Counted from the first letter of the stretch, positions 11,067 to 22,413 are shown. The stretch: DNA of 64,000 nt from Cladocopium goreaui (GCA_947184155.2 CAMXCT020001680.1:638201-702200); one strand, 5' to 3'. Notes: generated from the sequence alone by a model not told the origin. A program made the numbers and translations.

Positions 11067-11185
11067 AGGAGGGACAGTAACCTTTAGCCTATGATTCAAT
11101 GTCCCACATTTTTAATTTGGGTTTCTGCCATCTTTCGATCTTACATGGTGAAAAAACAATGTCCAGCTTGCACACGTCTTGCCAG

Positions 11186-11260
11186 GTGGCCTTCAGATTG
11201 GGCAATACCAAGTTGCTGTTTATGAACTGCCATCTAGCTGCACATGCGGACAAGATGCAG
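11186..11260 (+). CDS. 5-phosphatase exon, HLAAH motif
   Basis: After TTGCCAG the frame reads VAFRLGNTKLLFMNCHLAAH, then ADKMQ, matching the family phrase F.NSHLAAH. It is phase 0 at both ends. The donor begins GCGCCT, so this would be a GC-AG intron joining directly to ERTQ at 11899. Confidence 0.8.
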
Positions 11261-12809
11261 GCGCCTGCGCCACAAGTGGGCCAAGTGGGATCCTTATGCC
11301 AAGTCATTGACTGGCTAGCGACCTTACTGGCGAAGGTCACCAGAAGTCATCAGAAATCATGGTTACTGGGAGGGATTATCCTCCAATGACTCGCATTGTG
11401 CGAACTGGAAGCCATGGGCCCAAAAGTGAGACAGGATTTGCCAACCATCGCTATATATTCCAATATAGCTATCTTAAATTACCAGAGGGTCCCAAACATT
11501 GATTATTTCTGAGTTGTGAAGTATAGTCAGTATAGTCATTTGTCCAGAAAGTGTCACCAAAAGTGACCGAAAAGACACCGCAATGTTTGTGCAGATTCTG
11601 AGGGTATCGGTAGGTTTTGGTGCAGGTGCGAGCGACATTTTGCTGTGGGGTCTAGTGTAGTTGTGATTATTGAGGTCATTTACTGTATTTTGGTAGAAGT
11701 CAGCCTATTGAGATACTAGACCAAATTAAGGTTATATACTGTACATAAAGTTACTAATATATTGTAATATAATATAATATATATGTACGCACTATATAAT
11801 AATATATATATATAAACAAAAATGATGTATTTGTAAATACATGTAAATACACAAATTATGTAACTTCCTATGGGAGGCATGCGGAGGCTCTGCCCCAGGA
11901 GCGAACGCAGTCGATGCACCGGATTTTAGAGACGTCTCCGATACGGAAACGAAAGGACGCGATTGGCATGGTTGGTTCATGGGGCCGTGATTACCCTCTG
12001 GTAAACCTACACAAAACTATGGAAAATTGCCATTTATGGTTGATTTACCGAGTAAAAATGGTGATTTCCCATAGTTATGTTAGTTTACCGGAGGGTACCC
12101 ACTTTCATATCTTTCATGAAGGAACATAGGATTATGTAATTATGTAGGATTGTTTTTCCGAAATCTAGCTTTAGTAAAGATCGAAAAGGATGTGTGTGTG
12201 TGTGCGCGTGTCAGGTTAGAATGCGGTGGGCTTAGGAGTCGCATATGTGTTTTGCGACTCCTGAGAACTAGCCGCTTTTGAAGATATTTGAAGATCATTT
12301 CCTTTGTGGCACAACATTCTTCTTGATCATCCGTGTCAGCTGCAAACGAATTGGCACTGCCTTTTCGCCATGGCCGGAACCTCATAAAATGGCAACATGG
12401 TATCCACTGGTATCCCATGCTATCCCCCAATTCAAAGACGCGACACTACACGGGAACTCCAGAATCTGCACAGCCACCGGTTTGGAGGATATGAGTGGAG
12501 TTCATCGAGAGTATGATCGTGTTTTCTTCATGGCCGGGGGTCCCAGCAAGCTCTGGAAATATGGATGGCATATGTAGGATCGATAGGATGGATAGTGGGT
12601 GCTTCGAAGCATGCTGAGACCCACATTCCATGCCAGTTGATCCCATAAGTTGTCCCGCGGACATCATCCTGTATCTGGGTTGTGACATCTTCCCCGTTTT
12701 GTATAGTAGAGCCATTTTCACACCTGCTGCCCCAACAGAAGCGGCCCAACACGCACACACATACACACACAATATATATATATATACATACATAATTTGT
12801 GTGTTTATG

Positions 12810-12840
<31 letters not shown>

Positions 12841-15800
12841 TGTAAATATATGTAAATAGAAGTAAATAGGTTCTATTGGAAAGACTGGTTTCTTCCTGCA
12901 CCACATTTTCCTTTGCATCAGCATGTTCATTGAAAATTGGGGCTTTTTTACCGGGCAAAATCTTGTCCCGACTCAACGACTCAAGCTATTCCCAAATTTC
13001 GATGATTGGACACACCAAAGCCCTCAGGACCTGGAGCCATTTGGCCAAAGAAAAAACAGTAAAAACATCTATGGTAATAATTTAATAATCTATGGTATAT
13101 GTAAGAATATTCTAGATTCTTATAATCCAATTTATGTAGAAACATATAGAATATTATAGAATCTAATAATCTATGGTAATCTGTACAATTTCCAAAACAA
13201 ATTTCCAATATCCAATTTCCAGTTCTACCAATAATAATCTACCAATTTTGATATAACCGAAAACTGGAAATTTCCAGTGGTAGAACTGGAAATCACTAAT
13301 ATAGTATAGAATCTAATAATCATTAACAATAGTCAATAATCACTCATAATCATGAATCATCATGAATCATCTATTAATCATCATGAATCATCAATAATCA
13401 TTCATAATCACTAACAATGAATAATCATTAATAATCTATTAGTGATTATGGTGACTAAGTTTGGTTCATTAGTCATCTATTGGTTCAATTTGAATGCCAT
13501 TGACCCGTGAAAACCATCCAATTCCTCATCAGGGTGACCTCAATACCCGCGTGGACGCCTCCCGGGACGACGTGGATGCCTGGTTGGCCGCCAAGTCGGG
13601 GGCACCCGGCGACCGTGAAACGTGAAGCGTTGAGGACGGGAGAACTGAGTGGGATGCAGTTGATAGATTTCGATAGATATTTCATGGATATGTCGTTTTT
13701 TTTGGAAAAATTGTAGAACTATACCATGAAATATCTATGTTTCTTGGTGATGAACTGATTTGATCATATTTTCACTGGGCTTTTGATGGTAGAAATATCA
13801 TGAAATATCTATTGTTTCCATAGTTACTAGTTAATCGGGGGTTAATCCCTTTCCAGGTTCATCTCAAAGACAGTAATTTGAACAGGTTCAATTTATCACT
13901 CACTCAGTAATTTTGCGGATTGGTATCGTAAAATCCGGATTGCTATCAAACTTTAATGACCCATATTTATTGTCCAGTATTGGATCTATATTTGGCAGCG
14001 AAGGCTATGGGTCAAACTTGGGTACTCCAATAAGTAGATTACCCTCTGGCAAACTAGCGTAACTATGGAAAATCACAATTTTTCATGGGTAAAGCGGTAA
14101 AATCTACTATTTCTATGACCATTTTCAATAGCAAACTGTTAGTTTACCAGAGGATAATACCATTAAAATCACCATTTTTGTTGGTTAAAGCCCATTAAAC
14201 CACCATTAAACCACCATTAAACCACCATGATTAATACAAAACCAACCAACTAAGGTCGGTGGTCCCATAGGGAGGGACGGCCCATGGGATCCAAGGCAAT
14301 TCGACCGCTGTATGGCGGCCGATCAGTTGCTGCCTCTACTGAAAGGCGATTCAGGCTGGGAACGTTGGGATTTACCATGGGTTTACCATGGATTTAATAG
14401 ATGTTTTCTTATTTTCATGATATATATGTACATATATAATATTGTATATATATATAATATATATATATATATCATGGATTGATTATATGGAATATCATGG
14501 TCCCATTGAAATCCCGGAAAAAACATGATTCCCTCAATCGCCAAACTCCGGCAGAGGTCATGCCAGCCCGTGTGGCCTTTGGCCCGACTTTCAAGAGGCC
14601 GGGACACGTTCGACTGGGCAACTGGAGAACGATAGAAAGGGCTCTATGCATCAAACCACTATAGGTTGGATTTTACCTTCCCAAATGTTTTTTTTTTGGG
14701 ACTGTATGCAGTATCACGTATATATATATATATATGATGATGTGATGATATTGTTGTTGTTGTTGTTGTTGTTGTTGCTGTTGTTGTTGTTGTTGTTGTG
14801 GTTGTGGTTGTGGTTGTTGTTGGTTGTTGTTGGTTGTGGTTGTTGTGGTTGTTGTGGTTGTTGTGGTTGTTGTTATTGTTGTTGTTGGTGGTGGTGGTTG
14901 GTTGTGGTTGTGGTTGTGGTTGTGGTTGTGGTTGTTGTTGTTGTTGTTGTTGTTTGGTTGTTGTTTGGTTGTTGTTGTTGTTGTTGTTTGTTGTTTGTTG
15001 GTTGTTGGTTGTTGGTTGTTGGTTGTTGGTTGTTGTTGTTGTTGTAGTTGTAGTTGTATATATAATATATATATATAATATATATATATATATACAGTAT
15101 GAAGTACATGTATACAGTATATATGTAGTCCATGTATACGTGAAGTTTAACCTATCGATCTATATCTGGTTTATAGCCCATTTGTGAACACGTCGAGACT
15201 TGCCATGGTTGCCATCCACACACTGGGTGCTGGCTGACGGTTTTGCAGTGGTATTCTGTATGTTCTTACCTGAAAATTCAATGGAATGATGATCCATGAT
15301 GTATGATTATCCCAAAGCGAAGATTTTTTGCACTTATACACGTATGAACCTCCAACCAGTCATGCCGCGATGTCATGTTCTGGGATTGAATCAGGCGCAG
15401 ATCAACTTTCCACCCACTTACAAGTTCGACAAATACTCCGTTCGTCCCTTAGGGTGTGGGTACCAGCGGGTACCAGCGGGTACCCCTGGCACTGGATGCT
15501 GACCTTGAATTTGGATTTTCCCATTGATTAAGGCAGTATGGCTGGGGAAAATCTGTTTCATTCTTTTGGGTCCCCCTTTGTTTAGCATACCCAAGTGAGT
15601 GTTTGTCCCTACGTCCCTACCTTCTGGGCAGGAAGAAACGGGTTGTTTTGTGCAAGTCAAGAGATGGTCAAGACTGCAGGATCCCCAAGATCTACCCGAA
15701 GTGTGCTCCTTGCCTGTTGCTTGATTGATGTTCCTTAGTTACTTAGTTCATTCCCAATAATTCCCAGTGATTATGTCCCCTGCCACGATTGATACTCAGA

Positions 15801-18800
15801 TACGAACCTTCTTGCTTCGTTACCTGGCCCTCAGGCACCTCATCTCTCCGCTATGTTCCACTTTTTTGCTTGGTACATACCTGGTGTATGTAACATTTTT
15901 CTCCTCAGCTTCATGATCCAAGGAGGTTTACGATTCCTCCAAAAAGCGACGAGTTCCCAGTTGGACGGACCGAGTCTTCAGGGGTCGACCAGAAATCAGT
16001 ACAGCAGGGCAGTCATACACTAGAAATCACTGGCGCCATAGACTATCCTTAATTTACATCTAGTCTACATACTACATGAATTGATATGTATATTTAATAT
16101 TATTTAATATTAGATTAATATTAGTATATAACATATAACATAGTCTAGCCAGCAATTTTCCTCAGGATGCAATCTACAAACAGATGAGAAGTTCACTGGC
16201 ATATGTTCACCGAATGTCAGCAAGACTAATTGGTGGTGCAGGTTGCAGTAGGTTAGTTTCAAAATGGTTTGGTTGGTCCAAAAATAAAAAAAACACATTG
16301 AAAACTATCATATAAATACATTTATTCATAAAAACAAATAAATAAAGAGAAATAAAAAGACATAAAAAGAAACACATACACAAAAAATACATACATAGAA
16401 CTCAAATGATTTTACTTCATTCTATTTAATCTGTTCAGGCTGTGGCCTATCAAGACTGACTTTGTTTTGACAACGCTGGCCACGCACAAACAATCTCAGA
16501 TTTTTCCACAGCACATCGCGCCAGAAACACCCTTGCAGCATGTTTGCGATTTCCTTTTTTTTTTAGATTTTGTTTTGTTCTCAAATCTTTTGATTTTTCG
16601 CATTTTTGTCAAAAAATAGCAAAAAAGAGAAAAAACGAGAAACCACAAAGAGATCTTAAAAAAACATTTTCTCAATTAAAAACCAACTGCAGGTTATCCC
16701 ACTGTCGCGAAACCCACGAGATAAAAACAGCAAAAAAAAGAAAAAGGTGCATTTGTTTTGTTTTTTCCCATGTTTTTAATTTCTTTTCACTTTTTGTTCA
16801 TTGTTTTCATTTTGTTCAGTTCTTTTCACTTGTTTTTTTCAATTTCTGTTCATTTTGTTCATTTGTTTTCACTTTTTGTTCATTGTTTTCATTTCTTTTC
16901 ATTTCCTGCGTTTTCCTTCTCTTGAAAAAAACATTACCAATCCAGACCACTTGCATGTCGACCCACTACTTAGTTTTGCTGAGAATGGTAACTTGGGGAC
17001 ATGGTCACTGATCATGGGAAACATTACATGGGACCCATGTGCTCCATGTAGGGTATATCTACAAGCGGACCATTTCTGGGGTAAATGTTGGTAAACATGT
17101 CCATTATTTGGGTAAACGTTGGGTAAATGTTGGTAATTATCTGGGGTAAATGTTGGTAATTTCTGGGGTACATATATTATCATTCATGAAGCATCTGGGT
17201 AAAGTATAATTACCAATACCGCTCAAAAGTGATACGTAGCTTGCTGCGGACATCGGCCAAACACTGCGGCAGAACCAAAAATACCAAGACCGGTGAAAGA
17301 CTTCTGAGGTACACTTGGGTAGCTTGCCTCAAGCAGTCATGCAACATTTAGCCATGATACTCCCAAATGAGGGAGTGGGTCACGATTTAAGTCCCGGGGA
17401 CACACAAATGAAATGGACATGTTTAGCATCAAAACATCCAAGTTTGAATCCTCAACTCATGCCGCGTTCAGAACAACCTTCATATTTGTGTGTCCTTTAG
17501 TTGATTTTCCAATAGCCCAATCATCCACGGGTAAATCCAATTGTTTGTTCCTGATGGTAAATCCATAATACTCCCATAATCAAAAGATTGCAGTAGTCCC
17601 CCATGATAGTCAATATGGTAAATCCAGTAATCCATCCCCAATTTTACCAGAAATATCCACAGCATGAGGTTTTGGGTTTACCACGTTGCTGGGTCAGCAG
17701 AGGATAGAGGATAGCCAGATAGGAAGCGGATCCACGCCAGCTTGACGGCTCGAGATATGCCAAATCACATAGATCATCATAGATCATTAGATTCAAATAG
17801 GTACGCCATAGCTACACCACGGCAAAACACGGTAAACCAGAAACAAAAGCTGTGATCCCGAAGGTCTCAAATACACGTCCTGGTCATGTCCAGTGGGCTG
17901 GCAGGATCGTATCCTCTGGAAGAAGGACCCCGGCATCAAATCGCTGAGTTACAACTCGGTGCCCCTGGGTCAACCGGACATGTCCCGACTCCGTTCTTCT
18001 TGAGCCATTCAGAATGGGATGGTGATGATGGTGCCACACGCACATATTTTTTGGGGATGAATTAAAATCATCATTACATGGTACCAATTGTTTTTTTATT
18101 TGACAATTTAGCTGAAAATCATCAATATTCACCAACGATGCTTGTTACATCTTGTTACGGTTTGCAATTTTCATCTAGAGCCTCAAGTTACTCAGGTTCA
18201 AGGCTGACAGTTGCTGTCACCAGTCTTGTTGTCCTTGCCGTTGTCATCCTGGTCGCTGCTTCCGTTCTTTGCTTCTATCTTTAAGGAGCACATGGTACGG
18301 AGGTTTGTACATTGGAATGTTTCAGAATGTTTCAGATTTGATACCTCTTCTGCTTTGGCTAAAGGTTTTCAGAACCGGGTACTGGCTCAAGACCTTTTGA
18401 CCCCAAGACAGATTTGTACCACAAAAATTGAGGGTGTGGCCCTGTTTTCAGCAGTAGTTGCGCAATTGAGAGCATTTCACAATTCAAAGATTAGTACCGC
18501 CAGACCATCAGCATTTTGCAGCCTATCTAAATCCTGTCGGCGTTGATGATGCGTGATCCTTAAAATGTGGGTGCATCACCATCACCATCACCATCGCCAT
18601 CGCCATCGCCATCGCCATCAATCACAACCACCACCACCACCACCACCAGCAGCAGCAGCAGCATCATCATCATCATCATCATCATCTTTTCCATTTGGAG
18701 GTTTCCTAAAATTGGGGGGGGTACTATGGGGTACTCCCAAATAATCCAGTCATACCCAACTTTTTTCGCATCGAAACAACCATGGTGACGACCTCTGGGG

Positions 18801-18869
18801 ATCCCCCAGGTACCAACGCTGCAATGCTCCGACCATCGCCCGGTCTTTGGGCAATTCGAGGCGACGTGA
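11186..18869 (+). CDS. Inositol polyphosphate 5-phosphatase-like gene (span)
   Basis: Separate exons carry the ordered signature motifs of the inositol polyphosphate 5-phosphatase branch of the endonuclease/exonuclease/phosphatase fold: NCHLAAHADK, ERTQSMHRI, EYDRVFFMA, GDLNTRVD, DQLLPLLKGD, INFPPTYKFD, YDSSKKRRVPSWTDR, WQDRILW and SDHRPVFGQF. These enzymes remove the 5-phosphate from phosphoinositides or soluble inositol phosphates in a Mg-dependent reaction. The Asp/Asn of GDLN and the Asp/His of SDH are family catalytic residues and are present. Motif order matches the family, and several exon phases join cleanly. The DR[IV] motif occurs twice (15923 and 17894), so either the model has alternative exons or the gene holds parts of two domains. 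A stop follows FGQFEAT at 18867. Confidence 0.8.
11465..11490. mobile_element. Truncated MITE family A, right end only
   Basis: ATAGCTATCTTAAATTACCAGAGGGT is kept; the left part is absent. It lies inside the intron after the HLAAH exon. Confidence 0.6.
11899..11965 (+). CDS. 5-phosphatase exon after HLAAH
   Basis: The exon begins GAGCGAACGCAG after CCCCAG and reads ERTQSMHRILETSPIRKRKD. This continues HLAAHADKMQ as expected for the family. A GC donor at 11966 leaves phase 1, which joins to VHREYDRVFF at 12501. Confidence 0.7.
11992..12097. mobile_element. MITE family A, full copy (inverted centre)
   Basis: It begins TACCCTCTGGTAAACCTACA and ends TAGTTTACCGGAGGGTA. It is intronic, 26 bp after the preceding exon. 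Confidence 0.85.
12501..12537 (+). CDS. 5-phosphatase short exon, EYDRVFFMA
   Basis: The frame reads HREYDRVFFMAG, matching the strand that precedes GDLN in the family (D.VFW.GDLN). The acceptor is GTGGAG. The donor is unclear because the next bases are GGGGGTCC, so the exact join to GDLN at 13533 is unresolved. Confidence 0.6.
12538..13532. other. Intron with AT tracts and an internal palindrome
   Basis: AT microsatellites lie at 12770-12850. Around 13200-13300, TTCCAGTTCTACCA and TGGTAGAACTGGAA form an inverted pair. AATCATGAATCATCATGAAT repeats fill 13310-13440. No exon is seen. Confidence 0.5.
13533..13614 (+). CDS. 5-phosphatase catalytic exon, GDLNTR
   Basis: After CTCATCAG the frame reads GDLNTRVDASRDDVDAWLAA, then KSGAPGD. 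GDLN[FY]R is the catalytic signature of the family; here the aromatic residue is Thr. The donor GTGAAA leaves phase 1, which fits the next exon at 14271. Confidence 0.8.
14040..14156. mobile_element. MITE family A, full copy
   Basis: It begins TACCCTCTGGCAAACTAGCG and ends TTAGTTTACCAGAGGATA. It is slightly longer than consensus because of an insertion of GGTAAAGC near the centre. Confidence 0.8.
14271..14354 (+). CDS. 5-phosphatase exon, DQLLPLL
   Basis: The exon starts after CCCATAG. The frame reads RDGPWDPRQFDRCMAADQLL, then PLLKGDS. The family has a DQL helix at this point. It joins in phase to the GDLN exon and leaves through a GC donor (CAG|GCTGGG). Confidence 0.7.
14555..14607 (+). 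CDS. 5-phosphatase exon, frame ambiguous
   Basis: A GC-rich block follows CCGGCAG. The in-phase frame gives EVMPARVAFGPTFKRPGH. Another frame gives GLWPDFQEAG, which resembles the F.E[GA] segment that precedes FPPTYK in this family. I cannot decide between them. Confidence 0.45.
14751..15057 (+). repeat. TTG/TTGTGG satellite
   Basis: A second G/T-only tract like the one at 8935, made of TTG, TTGTGG and TTGG units, followed by an AT microsatellite to 15100. It lies inside an intron of the phosphatase gene. Confidence 0.9.
15401..15453 (+). CDS. 5-phosphatase exon, FPPTYKFD
   Basis: After AGGCGCAG the frame reads INFPPTYKFDKYSVRPLG. The I.FPPTYK[FY] motif is diagnostic of the family and contributes to substrate binding. 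The donor is GTGTGG. Confidence 0.8.
15454..15922. other. Intron, possibly hiding a short exon
   Basis: Direct repeats of GGGTACCAGC sit at 15458-15485. The phase of the flanking exons does not match directly, so a short exon may lie here, for example near CTGCAG at 15680. Confidence 0.4.
15923..15990 (+). CDS. 5-phosphatase catalytic exon, PSWTDR
   Basis: The frame reads EVYDSSKKRRVPSWTDRVFR, then GRP. YD.S.K.RVPSWTDR[IV] is the second catalytic signature of the family. The donor is not settled: GTTGGA inside the motif, GTCGAC or a GA site are all possible. Confidence 0.75.
16540..17010. repeat. A-rich then T-rich low-complexity intron segment
   Basis: The segment has CAAAAAAGAGAAAA runs, then TTTTCACTTTTTGTTCATTG units repeated about four times (16780-16910). 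The Phe/Lys-rich open frames come from base composition and I do not call them genes. Confidence 0.6.
17078..17170. repeat. Short tandem repeat GGGGTAAATGTTGGTAA
   Basis: Four or five imperfect copies of a 17-35 bp unit. Adjacent CCATGTGCTCCATGTAGGGT resembles an arm of the hairpin at 59172-59261, so this may be a decayed copy of that element. Confidence 0.5.
17894..17958 (+). CDS. 5-phosphatase exon, WQDRILW
   Basis: The exon follows ATGTCCAG and reads GWQDRILWKKDPGIKSLSYN, then S. This corresponds to the DRIL...L.Y.S segment of the family. The donor GTGCCC leaves phase 0 and joins exactly to VPTLQCSDHR at 18810. It duplicates the DR motif of the 15923 exon. Confidence 0.75.
18181..18284 (+). 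CDS. Possible alternative last exon with a membrane segment
   Basis: The frame reads SSYSGSRLTVAVTSLVVLAV, then VILVAASVLCFYL and a stop. The hydrophobic run of about 22 residues would be a C-terminal membrane anchor. It lies between two phosphatase exons and is phase-compatible with a longer form of the 17894 exon ending at 17992. It could also be a chance reading of a pyrimidine-rich intron. Confidence 0.35.
18567..18690 (+). repeat. CAT/CAC/CAG trinucleotide array
   Basis: Runs of CATCAC, CATCGC, CCA, CAG and CAT units. It gives His, Ser, Pro, Asp or Met homopolymers depending on frame. It is intronic. Confidence 0.85.
18810..18869 (+). CDS. 5-phosphatase terminal exon, SDHRPVF
   Basis: After CCCCCAG the frame reads VPTLQCSDHRPVFGQFEAT and stops at TGA (18867). 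SDHRPV is the final catalytic motif of the family. A donor (GAC|GTGAAA) overlaps the stop, so the protein might continue instead. Confidence 0.8.
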   Translation, partial: VPTLQCSDHRPVFGQFEAT

Positions 18870-19439
18870 AAAGAGACAGGGAACCCTGAAGTGACTGTGG
18901 AAAAATATCCCAAAAAACTGGGGATTGACATGATTGAATTTGCACATCAACGAAAGTAAGTGGGATATAATATAGCAAAAAAATGTAAACAGTATAATTG
19001 ATAATAATTAATAATAATAATAAATAATAATTAATAATAATAATACTAATAATATATATATACACATGCATTCCAGGCAAACATGTTAGCAACGGGGAGT
19101 AGCAGCAACTACCCATTTACTTATATAAAGTTGTGATATCCCAATAGTAGGGATCAACAATCGGAGCAAAATGGTGGTTCAGTTCAGCACATTTGCTGCA
19201 TTTGCTTGCGCCGAGCCGACCAACTCGATCAAGATTGGTCATAATTTTCCCATAAAGGGGCACAGTGATCCCATTCATATACGGGGTTAATGTATGTCAA
19301 TGTTGTCAATGTACCATGTTTTGACAGTGGTACATCTATTTAGACGATAGACGAAAGTTCTTGTGGTTTTATGTTTGATTTTCATGTAGGAAATCAACAG
19401 ATGTCAAGATCAGAATGAGACAAGGTTGCCAGATAGATA
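18870..19439. other. AT-rich spacer
   Basis: TAATAATAAT runs lie at 19000-19050 and an ATGTCAATGTTGTCAATG repeat near 19290. No convincing exon. Confidence 0.4.
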
Positions 19440-19560
19440 CCTTTTGCAGAAAGTTCAGCACTTCAAAAGGACACCTGTGGAAGTCCGAACCAAGATCTCC
19501 AAGCTGTGCCACGACAATCCCAGCAGTTGCACTCTGGCTGACAGTTCGTCATGGAACACT
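19440..19560 (+). CDS. Possible exon, unknown
   Basis: One frame reads LLQKVQHFKRTPVEVRTKIS, then KLCHDNPSSCTLADSSS. Another frame is open too. No family match. Confidence 0.35.
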
Positions 19561-19719
19561 TCGCCATGGACATTCCGAAGATTCCGAACGAATAGGGGAA
19601 GTCATGGGAATTCATCTACTTTCATGGCATGTCATGACGCATTTTCATTCATTTTCCATACCTTCAACGCTGCTCGAAACAACCACCGGAATCACCTGCC
19701 GTTCCCGCGCCTGCCGCAG

Positions 19720-19783
19720 CGGTTCCCGCAGGTGAAGGTTGACTTGAATTGGTCAGGTCCACCACCTTCTGCCAGGACGGGTG
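19720..19783 (+). CDS. Exon, unknown
   Basis: After TGCCGCAG the frame reads RFPQVKVDLNWSGPPPSART, ending at a GG|GTGGGT donor. It has strand-like alternation and lies downstream of the phosphatase domain. Confidence 0.45.
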
Positions 19784-20312
19784 GGTAGCCCATGTGGAAT
19801 TTTGAGGACCTCGAAGATGATCTTTGGGACCGCTCATCCAGAGTTTGAAAATGCAATGAAAATGCTATGAACATGGTATTATTTCCCTTGAACTGGAAAT
19901 CAATACAACCGGTGGCCCACTTTGAATTCGGGGTTAGACTTAATACGATTGTTAACTATCCACTTAATGCAAGAGTCCGCTCAATTGAAACAACAAATTA
20001 AATGGGATTCTACAATGATCAAATCCGACTTAACCCCAGTTAACCCTATATCTATAGTTATTCTTAGTGACGCTTCCCTTCTAAGCATGTCTAAGCTAGT
20101 TCCTATTTGGTGCTACGGCAACCCATGGCTATCATGGGACCAGGAAAAGCTCGGTGTGCACAGTGCAGTGAGGCTGGTTGGTGCCATTCTGGGATTTACC
20201 CATGATTTACCATGTTATTTTACCCACACCATATGACCACATGACACAAACATACATGAAAAATCCATGTTTTTTTCGTCGGAAAATCCATGAAGAATCC
20301 CCCGGTTGCCAG

Positions 20313-20400
20313 GTACCAGCCCTGTCATCGCCGAGGGTTGACCTGTCCGGATGGATCCCAAGCGATTTGCTGGGAGACAATGCAGGCGCAGGAGACTTTG
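20313..20400 (+). CDS. Exon, unknown
   Basis: After TTGCCAG the frame reads VPALSSPRVDLSGWIPSDLL, then GDNAGAGDFG. The donor is not clear. No domain recognised. Confidence 0.45.
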
Positions 20401-20526
20401 GAACATCAATAGATGTGATTTATGACATGATTTATTAGATTAGTCTTGGATCTTTTGGAAATCTTTGGATCTTGGATCTATCTCCTATAGATGTCCCAAA
20501 ACGATCCAAAACGCCCACTTCTTCAG

Positions 20527-20660
20527 ATCAGTTCCAGCACAACTGGTCACCAACTTCACCGGGTCACTCCTCCGCGGACTTTACGAGTCACTCGTCTCCG
20601 GATCTCCAAAGGAGACACGCCCGGAGACACTTTTCGGGAGAAATTTCCAATGCCCAGTTT
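20527..20660 (+). CDS. Possible Ser/His-rich exon
   Basis: After CTTCTTCAG one frame reads QFQHNWSPTSPGHSSADFTS, then HSSPDLQRRHARRHFSG. The other two frames are also open, so the reading is uncertain. Confidence 0.4.
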
Positions 20661-21112
20661 GTTTGGGGTTGAAACTCGTGGGCGTGTCCAGAGCCCGTAG
20701 ATTTCCAAAGTGAATCGTCGATCTTTGAACCCTGCAGGGCTAGATGTGAAAACCGCGCAGGAAATCAGTTTTCCATAGTTTTTCTATGTTTTCCCTAAGA
20801 ATATCCAGAAAATATATGAATATTTCCCGAAACTAGGGCACTCCCACCACCAAACTGGTTTGTTCCAGTACGGGGACACGGCCCTGATATTGGCAAAATT
20901 GGTGTTTAGCCATCAAATATTCACTGATATGATTCAGATCGGAAAGTGTCAAAATTAGCACCTCAAGAACGACGTGATGCCACGGAGCCTGCCACTAATT
21001 GTTTTTTTTTTCGCCATCATCAATTCCAAAATGCGCGCGACATCTGAGATCTACAGGGTGAACGAAAAAATAGGCCCCTTTTCCTGGCCATCAGTGGTCA
21101 AGGTTTCACAAG

Positions 21113-21171
21113 ATCCGGTGGCGGATCATTGCGGCTTTGTCCACCAGAGCTGCCCCGGGCGGAAGTTGTTT
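21113..21171 (+). CDS. Possible exon, frame ambiguous
   Basis: A GC-rich block after TTTCACAAG. It reads either IRWRIIAALSTRAAPGG or DPVADHCGFVHQSCPGRK. No family. Confidence 0.35.
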
Positions 21172-21179
21172 GTTCAAAG

Positions 21180-22271
21180 ATACCATGCAAGAGGCATGAA
21201 GGGGTGACTTGAGGAACAACATGGATATGGACATGGATATTGGATGATATTGGGGAGATTAATGCACATATATGAACTGTATAAAGATGTTGAAACAAAT
21301 GTTTAACTAGACAAACATTACAGTCAGATGAACCAAACATCTTGGGAAGGCCTTGTTTTTACAGCATGGTTTTCCCAAAGCGATTTGATTTCGAGAAGAT
21401 ATCCCCAAATCTTGGATAACTGTCATGTTGATCTTTGATCAGCTCTCCAAGAACTCCATCAAAAGTCCATTTGTAAGCAAAATCCCTGGTAGCCTTGGTG
21501 TTTGTTTTCAGAAAACCACGAATTGCCCGGAGAATTTGCAGATGTGCCAGGGATTGTACAGTTCTGTCTTGCGCGCGAAATCGGTGTATGATTCCCCAGC
21601 ATTTTGGATGGGTTTTACCCATGATGATCACATCAGGGCAGGGAAGACCAATAAAAAAAACTTTCTTTTTTTATTGGTGATGTGGCTAAAAGTGCATCTT
21701 TATCCGCCCAGCCATCATCTACCAGGGGCCAGATTTCCTATAGTTACTATAGTTATATAAATGTGGCTCTGAACCTTACACAAAGGACAGGAAACGACCC
21801 CAACCACTCCTTTGACCACTCATAAATTACTAAAACCTGGTGCCTGATTTCAAACCACAAAGCACAAAAACATTGCAATGAACTTGGTGGACCATACCAA
21901 GAATTAGGGTAGTAAGTCCACCACATGGCCGTGAGCGTGCAGCCATCAGGCCCAACAGTATCTTCACTGAGATGGAAAGCTGACTCAGATCAGTGTGTCT
22001 TGATATACTTGTTCAAAACGATGTGATATCCGGACGCAAAATCAGGACACACAAGCAACCTGAGACAACACCATGCATATTCCATAGATCGAAGCAGCCA
22101 CACAAAAAAACTAGCAGGGGAAACAGCTTCCCGACGAAAATAGAGGTAATTGATCAACAATTACATCAAGTCATCAATTTTTCATGAGCCAAAATCAAAG
22201 GTTCAATACATCAGAACCGGACTCAAATGGTTAAGCAATGTTGAATCCTGTTAAATCATGTTGAATATTGT
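21180..22271. other. AT-rich spacer without clear features
   Basis: No inverted-repeat element or confident exon. The open frames around 21425-21760 have low third-position GC and no splice support. Confidence 0.4.
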
Positions 22272-22379
22272 CTGGTTGGTGGTTTGGACCATTTTTTATT
22301 TTTCCATATATTGGGAATTTCATCATCCCAACTGACGAACTCCATCATTTTTCAGAGGGCTAGGTCAACCACCAACCAG
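22272..22379. mobile_element. Inverted-repeat element family B, full copy
   Basis: It runs CTGGTTGGTGGTTTGGACCA to GTCAACCACCAACCAG, with core GGGAATTTCATCATCCCAAC and TTTTTCAGAGGG. Flanks TTGT...TTGT suggest a 4-bp duplication. It ends 34 bp before the ATG at 22414. Confidence 0.85.
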
Positions 22380-22413
22380 TTGTATAATCCTGTTAAAAGT
22401 GGCATTTCTCACC

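Noticed and set aside
16544-17011. 155-codon Phe/Lys-rich frame
   Set aside because: Low-complexity A- then T-rich intron sequence inside the phosphatase gene.
18379-18387. GGCTCAAG, the last bases of the dinoflagellate spliced leader
   Set aside because: Only eight bases match; the preceding CCGTAGCCATTTT is absent, so it is chance.
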